The notes below the pieces were generated by a model. That model searched no databases. It saw only the letters and a list, made by a program, of their open reading frames with translations, and was not told the DNA's origin. This document shows, piece after piece, positions 25,017-32,945 of a stretch of 39,736 nt of DNA (positions are counted from its first letter, which is position 1; each line of letters begins with the position of its first letter). The stretch comes from Lachnospiraceae bacterium (GTDB lineage Bacteria; Bacillota; Clostridia; Lachnospirales; Lachnospiraceae). Made by a program: the position numbers and the translations under genes. The DNA lies in contig JAFQBM010000047.1 of assembly GCA_017399685.1 (NCBI GenBank), positions 1 to 39,736 on the forward strand, in the 5' to 3' direction.

Positions 25017-25820
25017 ATGAGCGAAATAAGAACAGCGATACAATCGCTTAAAATGAGTTTTCGTACGAGAATGCAGTACAGGGTGGATGCTTTGGTGGCT
25101 GCACTGGCTGTTTTTGTCCGGGAGTCTACGAATATTATAGTGATTTATCTGGCGCTGATGAAGTTTCAAAATATGAATGGCTGGAATGTAAGTGAAATGT
25201 TGTTTTTATATAGTATTTTGTTTCTAACCTATGCCTTTGTGGTGTCATTATTTGCGGACCTTAGAGATTTCCCGCGGATGATTCGGGAAGGAAGATTTGA
25301 TCGTTTGATGGTAAGACCAAGGGGACTGTTATTTCAACTGATACTAAGTAATGCAGATGTAATCGCATCGGTAGGGCATGGAACACTTGGAATCTTGCTG
25401 TTTGTATATTCTGCCGGGAAGGTAGGAATTGAGTGGAATCTTACCACCATACTTTATTATATTTGTGCTATCATCGGAGGAATATTGATACAGGGAGGAA
25501 TGTTTATTTTCTTTTCCTCTTTGAGTTTTCACTTTGTGGAAACCAACAGCTTAAGAGAAATCTTTTACTGGAATATGAGGAAGTTTGCAGGGTATCCCAT
25601 CAGTATTTACAGCAAATTAATACAAGGATTGATGATTTATGTGGTGCCCTTTGCCTTCGTAAACTATTTTCCGGCCCAATATCTTCTAAGAAAAGAGGAT
25701 ATGGCAAATTACAATGAAGTGTATATGTACATTGCACCATTGGTAGGTGTGGGAATTTATTCCCTTGCTTATGTATTCTGGCGGATTAGCATAAAAAGAT
25801 ATAAGAGTACAGGTAACTAA
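25017..25820 (+). CDS. ABC-2-type permease, second subunit (DUF990/ABC2_membrane_6)
   Basis: A 267-residue polytopic protein of the same group as its neighbour: an N-terminal IQSLKMSFRTRMQYRVDALV segment, about six helices, and the loop REGRFDRLMVRPRG. C-terminal motifs include YPISIYSKLIQG and a PAQYLLRKED loop. The SD AAAGGAAAA precedes the ATG. Together with the three preceding genes it makes a complete exporter. The convergent terminator at 25823-25868 ends the operon. Confidence 0.85.
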   Translation: MSEIRTAIQSLKMSFRTRMQYRVDALVAALAVFVRESTNIIVIYLALMKFQNMNGWNVSEMLFLYSILFLTYAFVVSLFADLRDFPRMIREGRFDRLMVRPRGLLFQLILSNADVIASVGHGTLGILLFVYSAGKVGIEWNLTTILYYICAIIGGILIQGGMFIFFSSLSFHFVETNSLREIFYWNMRKFAGYPISIYSKLIQGLMIYVVPFAFVNYFPAQYLLRKEDMANYNEVYMYIAPLVGVGIYSLAYVFWRISIKRYKSTGN

Positions 25821-25822
25821 AA

Positions 25823-25870
25823 AAGCGAGCTAAAGTATTTGGATGTGATTCAAAACTTTAGCTCGCTTAC
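25823..25870. terminator. Bidirectional terminator between convergent genes
   Basis: A perfect 14-bp stem (25823-25836 with 25855-25868) with an inner TTTG/CAAA pairing. A-rich sequence lies before it and T-rich sequence after it, so it can act on both strands. It serves the ABC operon and the minus-strand gene at 25966-27606. Confidence 0.85.
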
Positions 25871-25965
25871 TTTATTTCTCTGGATGTATTTTCGCTAATA
25901 CTGCTGGTAGGTTTTGTGCCATAAAAACAGGTCAGGCAGTTATAAAACCTTCTTCTATCAAAGCT

Positions 25966-27606
25966 TTATTTTTTTATTTGTGTTTCAAGCTGCATTATCA
26001 TTTCGTCACAACCCATAAGTGCCATGGCAGCTTCGGAAGAATATAATGGATATGGTCTTCCGCTGTCTACGATATCCTCATATTTATCCATATATGAGTT
26101 TAATTTTTCTTCATCCTTCATTAGTCCACCTAGATATGCAAAATTTCCCCAGCAAAATACGGAAGCCTTTTCTGATACATAATCCATGTCCTGCCAATCC
26201 CATGCTCCACATAAACCTTTATACACATCCTGTGCATAGACACTGTCTGCATCAATTATGCCATATAAGATTGGGAACATTTGAGCCGTTGCACATGGAT
26301 AAAATGCATCCCATGAAAATTCATAACCTGTATACTCGCTATAGTCGAAATTTAATACTGTTGCATAATGGTCCCCTTTCCACCAATGTTCATTAAAATG
26401 CTCCTCATAAAATGCCAATGCATTGCTGACCTTTTCATACATTTCGGCATCATCAATCACATTAGAATAAATATATTCTGCTGCTTCAAGTCCTGCATAC
26501 ACTTCTGCGTTATCCATCAGATACATAATCTTATAATCCGGTTTTGCATAAGTATATCCACCTGACATGGTTGCAAACATTACATTTGTGATATCTTTAA
26601 TCTGGCTTTCGTGAGTCTGTAAATAACTGGTATCTCTATAGGCTTTTTGGTAATCGGCCAAAGCCTTAATAAACAAAGCACTGTAAGAATCTGTAGAATC
26701 ATAGGAACCTCTGGAAGTTTCACTTATCACAATGCCATTTTCAACCACAACGTCATAGTCATAAATGGTTCCAGCCAATCCGTTATAGTCTGTTTCTGCT
26801 GTGTTGATATGTGAAAAATGCCAATCAAAATAACGTTCTATCTTTGCTTTTGCCTCTGGTGAATGGTCGTGGTTGATTAATGCAATGGCTACGATTTCAC
26901 TAAAGTATGGATTAATATAAACGCTGCCGTTATAGTGATTATAAAATGCAAATGCTCCATTTGACATTTGCTGAGTCCATAACCAATCTGCTTCTGCGTC
27001 GGCCATTTCTTTATAGTAAGAAATGCTTTCTTGTATTTTTTCCTGCTCAGCAGTTTCTTGTAGTGAAGATTCCTCTGTTGTCATGTCTTCCTCAGAAGAT
27101 ACTTCAGATTCCGTTGATTCTTGCGAAGTTAATTCTTCGTTTGTAGTTGCTTGTTCAGTGGTAAGTTCCTCTGTAGAGAAAGCTTCTTCAGTAGTGAATA
27201 ATTCAGTGGTAAGTTCCTCCGTAGAGAAAGCTTCTTCAGTAGTGAATAATTGGGTGGTAAGTTCCTCTGTGGAGAAAGCTTCTTCAGTAGTGAATAATTC
27301 AGTGGTAAGTTCCTCTGTAGAGAAAGTTTCTTCAGTAGTGAATAATTCAGTGGTAAGTTCTTCTGTGGAGAAAGCTTCTTCTGTAGTGAATCGTTCTGTG
27401 GTCAACTCCTCTGTGGACCCGGATTGAGAAGTAGAGTATTCGGATGATTGAAAAGATTCTGCTTTCTCCTTGAGTTTTTTTAATAAACGCTGGATGGAAG
27501 AAGAAAGGTTGTAATTTGCAGCATTTGTTTCAACCGGTGCTCCACCAAAAATACCACATCCTAACATAGTGATTACTAGCATTACACTTATTTTTTTTCT
27601 TAACAT
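25966..27606 (-). CDS. Secreted repeat-containing six-hairpin-like protein under a c-di-GMP riboswitch
   Basis: A 546-residue exported protein. SD GGAGGAAATT lies just before the ATG at 27606. The signal peptide (about 1-30) ends ETNAA. A Ser/Thr/Glu-rich stalk contains about six tandem copies of a 16-residue unit, STEELTTELFTTEEAF (residues about 64-159), then more acidic low complexity. The C-terminal 340 residues are an all-alpha domain homologous to the anchored protein at 16395-17621 (WLWTQQMSNGAFAFYNHY, SYDSTDSYSALFIKAL, YLMDNAEVYAGLEAAEYI, YPCATAQMFPILYG). No LPXTG or surface-binding repeat is present, so it may be released or held by the stalk. It is the only gene here with an obvious c-di-GMP control. 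A glycan-acting role is inferred from the fold and the paralogue's operon. Confidence 0.75.
   Translation of the reverse strand: MLRKKISVMLVITMLGCGIFGGAPVETNAANYNLSSSIQRLLKKLKEKAESFQSSEYSTSQSGSTEELTTERFTTEEAFSTEELTTELFTTEETFSTEELTTELFTTEEAFSTEELTTQLFTTEEAFSTEELTTELFTTEEAFSTEELTTEQATTNEELTSQESTESEVSSEEDMTTEESSLQETAEQEKIQESISYYKEMADAEADWLWTQQMSNGAFAFYNHYNGSVYINPYFSEIVAIALINHDHSPEAKAKIERYFDWHFSHINTAETDYNGLAGTIYDYDVVVENGIVISETSRGSYDSTDSYSALFIKALADYQKAYRDTSYLQTHESQIKDITNVMFATMSGGYTYAKPDYKIMYLMDNAEVYAGLEAAEYIYSNVIDDAEMYEKVSNALAFYEEHFNEHWWKGDHYATVLNFDYSEYTGYEFSWDAFYPCATAQMFPILYGIIDADSVYAQDVYKGLCGAWDWQDMDYVSEKASVFCWGNFAYLGGLMKDEEKLNSYMDKYEDIVDSGRPYPLYSSEAAMALMGCDEMIMQLETQIKK
27130..27417 (-). repeat. 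48-bp tandem coding repeat, about six units
   Basis: The stalk of the secreted protein is encoded by a 48-bp unit repeated in register with few substitutions (ERF, ELF, QLF, AEF/ETF variants). Near-identical DNA copies suggest recent expansion or active length variation by slippage or recombination. Confidence 0.9.
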
Positions 27607-27618
27607 ATAATTTCCTCC

Positions 27619-27641
27619 GTTCTTATTTGCATGATAAGAAC
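27619..27641 (-). promoter_or_regulatory. Hairpin just upstream of the ribosome binding site
   Basis: GTTCTTAT and ATAAGAAC form a perfect 8-bp stem with a 7-nt loop, ending 2 nt before the GGAGG of the riboswitch-controlled gene (minus strand). It may affect translation or mRNA stability. A second hairpin with AATGATTC/GAATCATT arms lies about 40 nt further upstream. Confidence 0.5.
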
Positions 27642-27726
27642 CAGAGCATCCTTGCGGGGAAATTAAAAATCCTAAATCTCAATGATTCCGGGGAAAGAAT
27701 CATTTTGAAAATACGATAATTTTTCC

Positions 27727-27761
27727 AAAAAAAATGCCGCTAAGGCAATTACCTTAACAGC
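27727..27761 (-). terminator. Riboswitch expression-platform terminator
   Basis: On the minus strand, GCTGTTAAGG pairs with CCTTAGCGGC (10 bp with two G-U) around a 6-nt loop, followed by eight T. It begins about 9 nt after the aptamer and about 120 nt before the start codon. It is therefore placed to decide whether transcription enters the gene. Confidence 0.85.
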
Positions 27762-27769
27762 GAACGTAC

Positions 27770-27850
27770 AAGATTGCAACTGGCTGCCAGTTTAAAGGCC
27801 CTTTAGTTTTGCGTCGCAGATTTTCATCTGTTTTGCCTATTTCATCTAAA
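27770..27850 (-). promoter_or_regulatory. c-di-GMP-I (GEMM) riboswitch aptamer
   Basis: Read on the minus strand, the core of the GEMM-I class is present in order: GGCAAA; a P2 hairpin ACAGA-TGAAAA-TCTG carrying the GAAA-type loop; the invariant GACGCAAA; a CTAAAGGGCC receptor strand; and GGCAGCCAGTTGC closing P3. The A of GGCAAA and the G of the GGCAGCC segment are at the ligand-contacting positions of this class. The terminator follows directly. Whether c-di-GMP turns the gene on or off needs the competing pairing to be modelled. Confidence 0.88.
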
Positions 27851-27854
27851 ACAT

Positions 27855-27884
27855 ATTATAGCATTTATTGCTAAAAAAAATCAA
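27855..27884 (-). promoter_or_regulatory. Promoter of the riboswitch-controlled gene
   Basis: On the minus strand, TTGATT (27884-27879) and a perfect TATAAT (27860-27855) are separated by 18 bp. Transcription would start about 27848, right at the 5' end of the aptamer. Confidence 0.75.
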
Positions 27885-28006
27885 GTATAGAATGATTTTT
27901 TAGTAATAATACACAAGGTGTGTTAGTAGGTATATACAAATCATATTTCTCGAAAAACAGAATATATAGAAAAAATTTTATAAATCATTGACATGTAAGT
28001 AATTAT

Positions 28007-28141
28007 ATGAAGATTTTGAAAAGTGCCACGAAGGGGACACAGGTAAAATATGAGAAAGATGGGTATTGGTATAAAATAAATAAAAATGGTAATGAGGGAT
28101 TGGATTTACTTTGCGCAAAGGTTAAAATGTCAAGTAATAGC
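28007..28141 (+). pseudogene. N-terminal fragment of a truncated gene
   Basis: The frame from ATG 28007 encodes about 45 plausible residues (KGTQVKYEKDGYWYKINKNG, then EGLDLLCAKVKMSSNS). The pattern looks like the N-terminus of Lachnospiraceae proteins beginning with a VKYKxDGYWYK-type block, which I recall only loosely. After about 28141 the frame runs antisense through the acetyltransferase gene and no longer looks like protein. It has probably been cut off by a rearrangement. No good ribosome binding site is visible. Confidence 0.45.
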
Positions 28142-28154
28142 ATGTTTTCTATAT

Positions 28155-28712
28155 TCAAACTTCTTTTTCGTTCAGCAATTTCGCAAACCGCAGGTGGTCT
28201 CGTAATGTACCATCGATTTCTACCCCTTCCCGCTCGATTCCTTCCTCAAAAAATCCAAGACTACGTAACAGTGCGATGGAAGCCACGTTATCAGGAAGTA
28301 CCCTGCATTCAATGCGATGAAGACCATACTCCGATTTCATCTTATTAAGGCAAAAAGCAATGGCTTCTTTGGCAATCCCTAACCGGCGGTATCTTTTGTC
28401 AATCTTATATCCTAAGGTGGCACTGTAAAAAGGTGCTTTTCGGATATTAGAAAAACAGAGGGTTCCAATGATTTCCTCTGGCTGTTCCTTAAGGTAAATA
28501 TGATACCGTAAATGTTTTTTATTTAAGATTTCAGCCTCCTCCATGCTCAAAGTCAGACTGTGATAAGCAAGGGTATAAAAATTGATAGGTCTGGTAGGTT
28601 CTACTTTCTCAAAATCTCTCTTATTTGCTAAATAAAAATCCAAAACCTGTTTTGCAGAATCCTTTGACTCAATATTAAGAATAAGACGTTGTGTTTGTTC
28701 TTGTTTTTTCAT
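28155..28712 (-). CDS. GNAT-family N-acetyltransferase (RimJ/RimL-like)
   Basis: A 185-residue cytoplasmic acetyltransferase that transfers acetyl from acetyl-CoA to an amine. The family pattern is clear: IIGTLCFSNI strand, LGYKIDKRYRRLGIAKEAI with the acetyl-CoA-binding RRLGIA loop, HRIECRVLPDNVASIALLRS and LGFFEEGI, which are the RimJ-like C-terminal half. The acceptor may be a ribosomal protein or small molecule; it cannot be told from sequence. SD AGAGG lies upstream of the ATG at 28712. It is transcribed away from tadA. Confidence 0.9.
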   Translation of the reverse strand: MKKQEQTQRLILNIESKDSAKQVLDFYLANKRDFEKVEPTRPINFYTLAYHSLTLSMEEAEILNKKHLRYHIYLKEQPEEIIGTLCFSNIRKAPFYSATLGYKIDKRYRRLGIAKEAIAFCLNKMKSEYGLHRIECRVLPDNVASIALLRSLGFFEEGIEREGVEIDGTLRDHLRFAKLLNEKEV

Positions 28713-28797
28713 AAAATGATAGCCTCTGATATAATACTATGATATATTTAATGGTATGATAAAAGTTAAAAAAATGCAAGTAGGAATGGAGAATAGA

Positions 28798-29286
28798 ATG
28801 ACGGAAGACGAAAGATTTATGAAAGAGGCTATAAAACAGGCGAAAAAAGCCGCGAAAATAGGCGATGTCCCTATCGGCTGTGTCATTGTACAGGATGGAA
28901 GTATCATTGCCAGAGGTTATAATCAAAGAAATAAGAAGAAAACCACCCTTGGGCATGGAGAGATTTTAGCCATAAAAAAAGCCGGAAAAGTTGTAGGTGA
29001 TTGGAGACTGGAAGACTGTACCATGTATATTACATTGGAACCCTGCCCTATGTGTGCCGGAGCTATTGTGCAGGCAAGAATAAAAAAAGTGGTAATCGGA
29101 ACCATGAATCCGAAAGCCGGATGTGCAGGTTCGGTGATTAATTTACTGCAAATGGAAGGCTTTAACCACAAAGTAGAAATGGAACAAGGAGTTTTAGAAG
29201 AAGAATGCAAAAAACTCATGCAGGTTTTTTTTAAAAGTCTAAGGGAAAAGAAAAAACAAGAAAAAGAAGAAATAGGTAATGTATAA
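28798..29286 (+). CDS. tadA: tRNA-specific adenosine deaminase TadA
   Basis: Deaminates A34 to inosine in tRNA-Arg(ACG). ATG 28798 is preferred (GGAG 6 nt upstream; MTEDERFMKEAIKQA is the usual N-terminus), giving 162 residues. Zinc site: the His-x-Glu is in LGHGEILAI, with PCPMCAG supplying the two Cys. Other TadA blocks: IGDVPIGCVIV, GDWRLEDCTMYITLEPC, NPKAGCAGSVINLL. The canonical HAE motif is HGE here; the catalytic His and Glu are kept. A Lys/Glu-rich tail ends the protein. The SRP RNA gene just downstream is the usual Firmicutes arrangement. Confidence 0.95.
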   Translation: MTEDERFMKEAIKQAKKAAKIGDVPIGCVIVQDGSIIARGYNQRNKKKTTLGHGEILAIKKAGKVVGDWRLEDCTMYITLEPCPMCAGAIVQARIKKVVIGTMNPKAGCAGSVINLLQMEGFNHKVEMEQGVLEEECKKLMQVFFKSLREKKKQEKEEIGNV

Positions 29287-29364
29287 TTGGTTTTGTAATA
29301 GGGCGTTGTTTATGAAATTGTGAATTTATGTCTAATTCTGGAAGTTAGAAATGAACTTTTTTTA

Positions 29365-29393
29365 TTGACATAAAATAAAAATTTAGTTATACT
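29365..29393 (+). promoter_or_regulatory. Strong promoter of the SRP RNA gene
   Basis: A consensus TTGACA (29365-29370) and TATACT (29388-29393) are separated by exactly 17 bp and lie about 27 bp before the RNA. Confidence 0.85.
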
Positions 29394-29419
29394 ATTAAAA
29401 GACTTTAAAATTGTCATAA

Positions 29420-29692
29420 GAATTCCATGCAGCTGGGGAGTTAGCGGTGCCCTGTACCTGCAATCCGCTACAGCAGGGGTGATGGTGTGTTTCGGAATAT
29501 TCTTTGTAGTGCTGCCCTTTATAAGTGGCGTTGACGTTTGGGTCTTGCGCAATGGGACTTTATGAACCGTGTCAGGTTGGGAACAAAGCAGCACTAAGTA
29601 AATCATCCCATGTGCCGTAAGGTAGCCTGGACTGAGTTAACTGTAGAGGTAACGGTTATGGAGGTATTACAACGCACACCGCATGGATTAAA
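29420..29692 (+). ncRNA. ffs: Signal recognition particle RNA, large Firmicutes type (scRNA)
   Basis: The RNA has an Alu domain at the 5' end and an S domain. The S-domain apex reads TGTCAGG then TTG-GGAA-CAA then AGCAGCACTAAG: the conserved GGAA tetraloop and the asymmetric loop for Ffh binding are kept, while the closing pairs are UUG/CAA rather than the usual UCC/GGA, a compensatory change. TCCATGC (29424-29430) near the 5' end pairs with GCATGGA (29681-29687) near the 3' end. The exact ends are estimates. The position next to tadA is the conserved one. Confidence 0.9.
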
Positions 29693-29808
29693 TATAAATG
29701 TAACATAAGACAGCACGTAGCTTATATGAAATTTACGTGTTTGATTCTAAACAATTATATCAATTTAATGATTAAGTAACATCGTAAGTAACGAATGAGG
29801 ATACACGA

Positions 29809-30408
29809 ATGGAAATAAATTACATGACAGTAATTCAATATGTAAAAGAAATGACTGGCGAAAATGGCAGACCGACGTTATTTCCGTTTCGTAGTCGTTA
29901 TGAACACACCATGCGTGTATATCGCTGGGCGATAAAGTTGCAGGCGATAGAAGGCGGAGATTTGGAAATCATTACCCTTGCAGCACTGCTTCATGATATT
30001 GGGTGGGATGATGAACGCCCACATGGAGATGTCGGGGCAGAGATGGCGATAGAATATCTTCTAAGCATCGGTTATGATGATGAAGCTAAATTAGGACGAA
30101 TCGGTGAGATTATCCGTATACATACAGATAAAGATACTGCAGATTCTTTGTCTCTGGAATGCAGAATTGTGATGGACGCAGATTTGTTAGATGAAGTAGG
30201 TGCCATCAGTATATTATGGGATTCCATGGCTACAGCCATAGGGGATGAAGCTTCCTATAAGAAAGCTTACCAAAGGATAAAGAACTTTTACCGTATTAAT
30301 AAGCCAAAGATTCGAAGATGTAAAACAGAAGCCGGAAGGAAAGAATATGAAAAACGTATGGATACCATAGAATCCTTTCTGGAAGAGTTGGAAAAAGAAT
30401 TATATTAG
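29809..30408 (+). CDS. HD-domain phosphohydrolase
   Basis: A 199-residue cytoplasmic protein with the HD superfamily metal site: His in RYEHTMRVYRWA, H-D in LAALLHDIGWDDE, a third His in IRIHTDKDT and Asp in MDADLLDEVG. It should be a metal-dependent phosphohydrolase. No GYP motif or RelA-type residues were seen, so c-di-GMP or ppGpp specificity is not supported. A GAGG precedes the ATG. It stands alone between the SRP RNA and a terminator. The substrate is unknown. Confidence 0.85.
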   Translation: MEINYMTVIQYVKEMTGENGRPTLFPFRSRYEHTMRVYRWAIKLQAIEGGDLEIITLAALLHDIGWDDERPHGDVGAEMAIEYLLSIGYDDEAKLGRIGEIIRIHTDKDTADSLSLECRIVMDADLLDEVGAISILWDSMATAIGDEASYKKAYQRIKNFYRINKPKIRRCKTEAGRKEYEKRMDTIESFLEELEKELY

Positions 30409-30460
30409 CCAAAATTATCCGTGGATCATCGAGGATTAGTTTAATAAGAAACCATAGAAT

Positions 30461-30492
30461 GCAAAGAGAATCGAAAAAAGGTTCTCTTTTTT
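30461..30492 (+). terminator. Intrinsic terminator after the HD-domain gene
   Basis: AAAGAGAA (30463-30470) pairs with TTCTCTTT (30482-30489), followed by a T-rich tract. Confidence 0.75.
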
Positions 30493-30504
30493 CTTTCTTT
30501 TCCC

Positions 30505-30557
30505 TTGCTTTTTTTAGGTTTCTTTATTATCATGATGTTTGGGGAAATACCATCCCC
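30505..30557 (+). promoter_or_regulatory. Promoter and small leader hairpin before the TSCPD gene
   Basis: TTGCTT (30505-30510) and TATCAT (30528-30533) are 17 bp apart. A GGGGA/TCCCC hairpin (30541-30557) follows at the expected 5' end of the message, perhaps as a stability element. Confidence 0.5.
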
Positions 30558-30599
30558 TAAGAAGTTAGAATTTCAATGAATAAAATGGAGGATGCCGGA

Positions 30600-30839
30600 A
30601 TGGTATATAAAACAAAGGGTGTTTGCTCAAGTAACATAGAATTCGAAGTCGAAGATGGTTATGTAAAGAAGGTAGTTTTCGTTGGAGGATGTAATGGAAA
30701 TACACAGGGGATTTCTGCTTTGGTAGAAGGAATGAAAGTAGAGGATGTTATTAAGAGATTAGAAGGAATTCGTTGCGGAATGAGAAGTACTTCCTGTCCG
30801 GATCAGTTGGCGAAGGCCTTAAAAGAAAGCATTTCATAA
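30600..30839 (+). CDS. TSCPD-domain protein (TIGR03905 family)
   Basis: A 79-residue protein. ATG 30600 is chosen because GGAGG ends 8 nt before it. It matches the TIGR03905 family: SNIEFEVEDGYVKKVVFVGG then CNGNTQGISALVEG and the signature GMRSTSCPDQLAKAL. The TSCPD domain is also found at the end of class II ribonucleotide reductases, where its Cys residues have been proposed to bind metal. The stand-alone form has no established function. The radical SAM gene begins directly at the next base, so the two are coupled. Confidence 0.88.
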   Translation: MVYKTKGVCSSNIEFEVEDGYVKKVVFVGGCNGNTQGISALVEGMKVEDVIKRLEGIRCGMRSTSCPDQLAKALKESIS

Positions 30840-31745
30840 ATGAAAACAATGGATAAAAAGATTTTCAAACGAATTTATGTGGAAATTACGAATTGTTGTA
30901 ATCTGGCATGTAGTTTTTGCCCACAGGATCCTCGTAAGAAAATGACCATGACTTTGGGACAATTTTCTCACATCATTAAGGAAATTGTCCCTTTTACTGA
31001 CTATGTTTACCTGCATATAAAAGGAGAACCTCTCCTTCATCCGGATTTGCCGAAGATGCTGGCATTATGCCATGAAAATAAAATCTATGCCAATATTACC
31101 ACTAACGGCACTTTATTTGAGAAAAACCAGTATTTTAAAACACCCATACCAGGATTAAGACAGGTAAACATTTCCCTGCACAGTTTTGATGCCAATGAAA
31201 AGGAACGAACCGGTCTTAGTTTTGAAGAATATTTGAACCAATGTTTCCGGCAAGCGGAATATTTTTCAGAATATACGAAAACCATTACAGCATTTCGTTT
31301 ATGGAATTTGCAGCCGGATACAGCACTCTCGGAAGAAAATAAGAAAATACTAGAACAGATGAAAGAATTTTTCCGATTAGCAGAATTGCCCTTACCTCAG
31401 GGAGGAAGAGGGGTAAAAATAAAAGAAAATATTTATCTGAATTTCGATAAAGAATTTGTCTGGCCGGACTTGTCTCTTCCGATTATAAGCGAGGAAGGAT
31501 ATTGTCATGGAGGAATGGATCAGTTAGGAATTTTGGTGGATGGAAGGGTGGTACCTTGTTGTCTGGATCAAAATGGAGTGATTGCATTGGGAAATATATT
31601 TGAAACACCTTTTAAAGAAATCATAGAAGGAGAACGTCTTAAAAATCTTCAAAAGGGGTTCCGGCAACGATGTTTGAAAGAAGAATTATGTAAAAAATGT
31701 GGATATGCCACAAGGTTTGTAGCTGCGAAAAAGAAGGAAAGGTAG
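30840..31745 (+). CDS. Radical SAM protein with SPASM/twitch-type C-terminus
   Basis: A 301-residue radical SAM protein. The [4Fe-4S] site is CNLACSFC (C-x3-C-x2-C) after the strand IYVEITN; further SAM-fold blocks are [13 protein letters not shown] and ITTNGTLF. The C-terminal Cys cluster ([10 protein letters not shown], then [16 protein letters not shown]) fits a SPASM or twitch auxiliary cluster. Such enzymes often modify peptides or mature proteins, but no peptide precursor was seen nearby. The ATG abuts the stop of the TSCPD gene. The substrate is unknown. Confidence 0.88.
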   Translation: MKTMDKKIFKRIYVEITNCCNLACSFCPQDPRKKMTMTLGQFSHIIKEIVPFTDYVYLHIKGEPLLHPDLPKMLALCHENKIYANITTNGTLFEKNQYFKTPIPGLRQVNISLHSFDANEKERTGLSFEEYLNQCFRQAEYFSEYTKTITAFRLWNLQPDTALSEENKKILEQMKEFFRLAELPLPQGGRGVKIKENIYLNFDKEFVWPDLSLPIISEEGYCHGGMDQLGILVDGRVVPCCLDQNGVIALGNIFETPFKEIIEGERLKNLQKGFRQRCLKEELCKKCGYATRFVAAKKKER

Positions 31746-31773
31746 CAGTCAAAAGGATAACAGGAGGAAGGAT

Positions 31774-32838
31774 ATGAAACGGATTGTATTAACCGGAGGA
31801 GGAACTGCAGGCCACGTTACACCAAATATGGCATTGGTTCCAGCTTTAAAAGAAGAAGACTTTGACATTCATTATATTGGTTCTTATGAGGGAATGGAGA
31901 AGAAATTAATCGAAGAAATGAAAATACCATACCATGGCATTTCTTCAGGAAAATTAAGACGTTATTTTGACATAAAAAACTTCTCGGACCCATTTAAGGT
32001 AGTCAAAGGATATAAAGAAGCATTAAAGCTTATGAAAACATTAAAACCGGATGTGGTTTTTTCAAAAGGGGGCTTTGTAACTGTGCCAGTGGTATTGGCA
32101 GCAAAAGCGAAGAAGATTCCTGTGGTTATCCATGAATCCGACATGACACCGGGACTTGCAAACAAAATCGCCATTCCATGTGCGAAAAAAGTCTGCTGTA
32201 ACTTCCCGGAAGCAGCAAAACACATCGGAGAAGATAAGGCTTTGGTAACAGGAACGCCGATACGAAGAGAACTTTTCCTGGGAAATTCTCAAAAAGGTCG
32301 TGATATTTGTGGTTTTAAAGAAACAAAGCCAGTGATTATGATTGTGGGAGGCAGCAGTGGCTCTAAAGCAATCAATGAGGCTATCCGTGAAAATCTGGAC
32401 TTCCTTTTAAAAGACTTTCAGGTAATTCATCTTTGTGGGAAAGGAAATCTGGATGAAAGCAAAAAGAATCTGGAAGGTTATATGCAGATGGAATATGCGA
32501 AAGCAGAATTGCCACATTTGTTAAAATTAAGTGATATGGTAATTTCCAGGGCAGGTGCCAATGCCATTTGTGAGCTTTTGGCATTAAATAAGCCAAATAT
32601 CCTGATTCCATTGTCAGCAAAAGCTTCCAGAGGAGATCAGATTTTAAATGCAAGGTCTTTTGAAAAACAAGGATTCAGTTATGTAATAGAAGAGGAAGCC
32701 TTTTCAAAAGAAACCTTAGAAAAGGCAGTAACATATGTCTTTGAAAATAAGGCAAAATACGAGGAAACTATGAAAAAGAATACAGAAGAAGATTCGATTG
32801 AAATTATCGTAGATTTACTAAAATCTCTGGCAAAATAA
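31774..32838 (+). CDS. murG: MurG, lipid II-forming GlcNAc transferase
   Basis: Transfers GlcNAc from UDP-GlcNAc to lipid I at the cytoplasmic face of the membrane, completing lipid II. The 354-residue length is normal. Motifs: the glycine-rich loop [69 protein letters not shown] and [19 protein letters not shown] strong AGGAGG lies before the ATG. It stands outside the usual division and cell-wall cluster, with no mur or fts genes adjacent. Confidence 0.97.
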   Translation: MKRIVLTGGGTAGHVTPNMALVPALKEEDFDIHYIGSYEGMEKKLIEEMKIPYHGISSGKLRRYFDIKNFSDPFKVVKGYKEALKLMKTLKPDVVFSKGGFVTVPVVLAAKAKKIPVVIHESDMTPGLANKIAIPCAKKVCCNFPEAAKHIGEDKALVTGTPIRRELFLGNSQKGRDICGFKETKPVIMIVGGSSGSKAINEAIRENLDFLLKDFQVIHLCGKGNLDESKKNLEGYMQMEYAKAELPHLLKLSDMVISRAGANAICELLALNKPNILIPLSAKASRGDQILNARSFEKQGFSYVIEEEAFSKETLEKAVTYVFENKAKYEETMKKNTEEDSIEIIVDLLKSLAK

Positions 32839-32880
32839 AAAACAGAGCAAGAAAGTGAAAACAGGATCATTCATGACATA

Positions 32881-32909
32881 TCTTGTATAAATTAAAAAAG
32901 TTTTATAAT
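32881..32909 (+). promoter_or_regulatory. Probable promoter of the nucleosidase gene
   Basis: A perfect -10 TATAAT (32904-32909) follows TTGTAT (32883-32888) at 15 bp, or the poorer TCTTGT at 17 bp. The spacing is not ideal. Confidence 0.4.
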
Positions 32910-32945
32910 AGGAAGAAAATAAGAAAAAACAGAAGGGATGAAAGT

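Noticed and set aside
27130-27417. CRISPR-like array
   Set aside because: The 48-bp units are directly adjacent with no spacers and encode a regular 16-residue repeat in frame.
27023-27427. Plus-strand Ser/Val-rich repeat ORF
   Set aside because: It is the antisense reading of the 48-bp repeats of the secreted protein, which has a signal peptide, ribosome binding site and riboswitch on the other strand.
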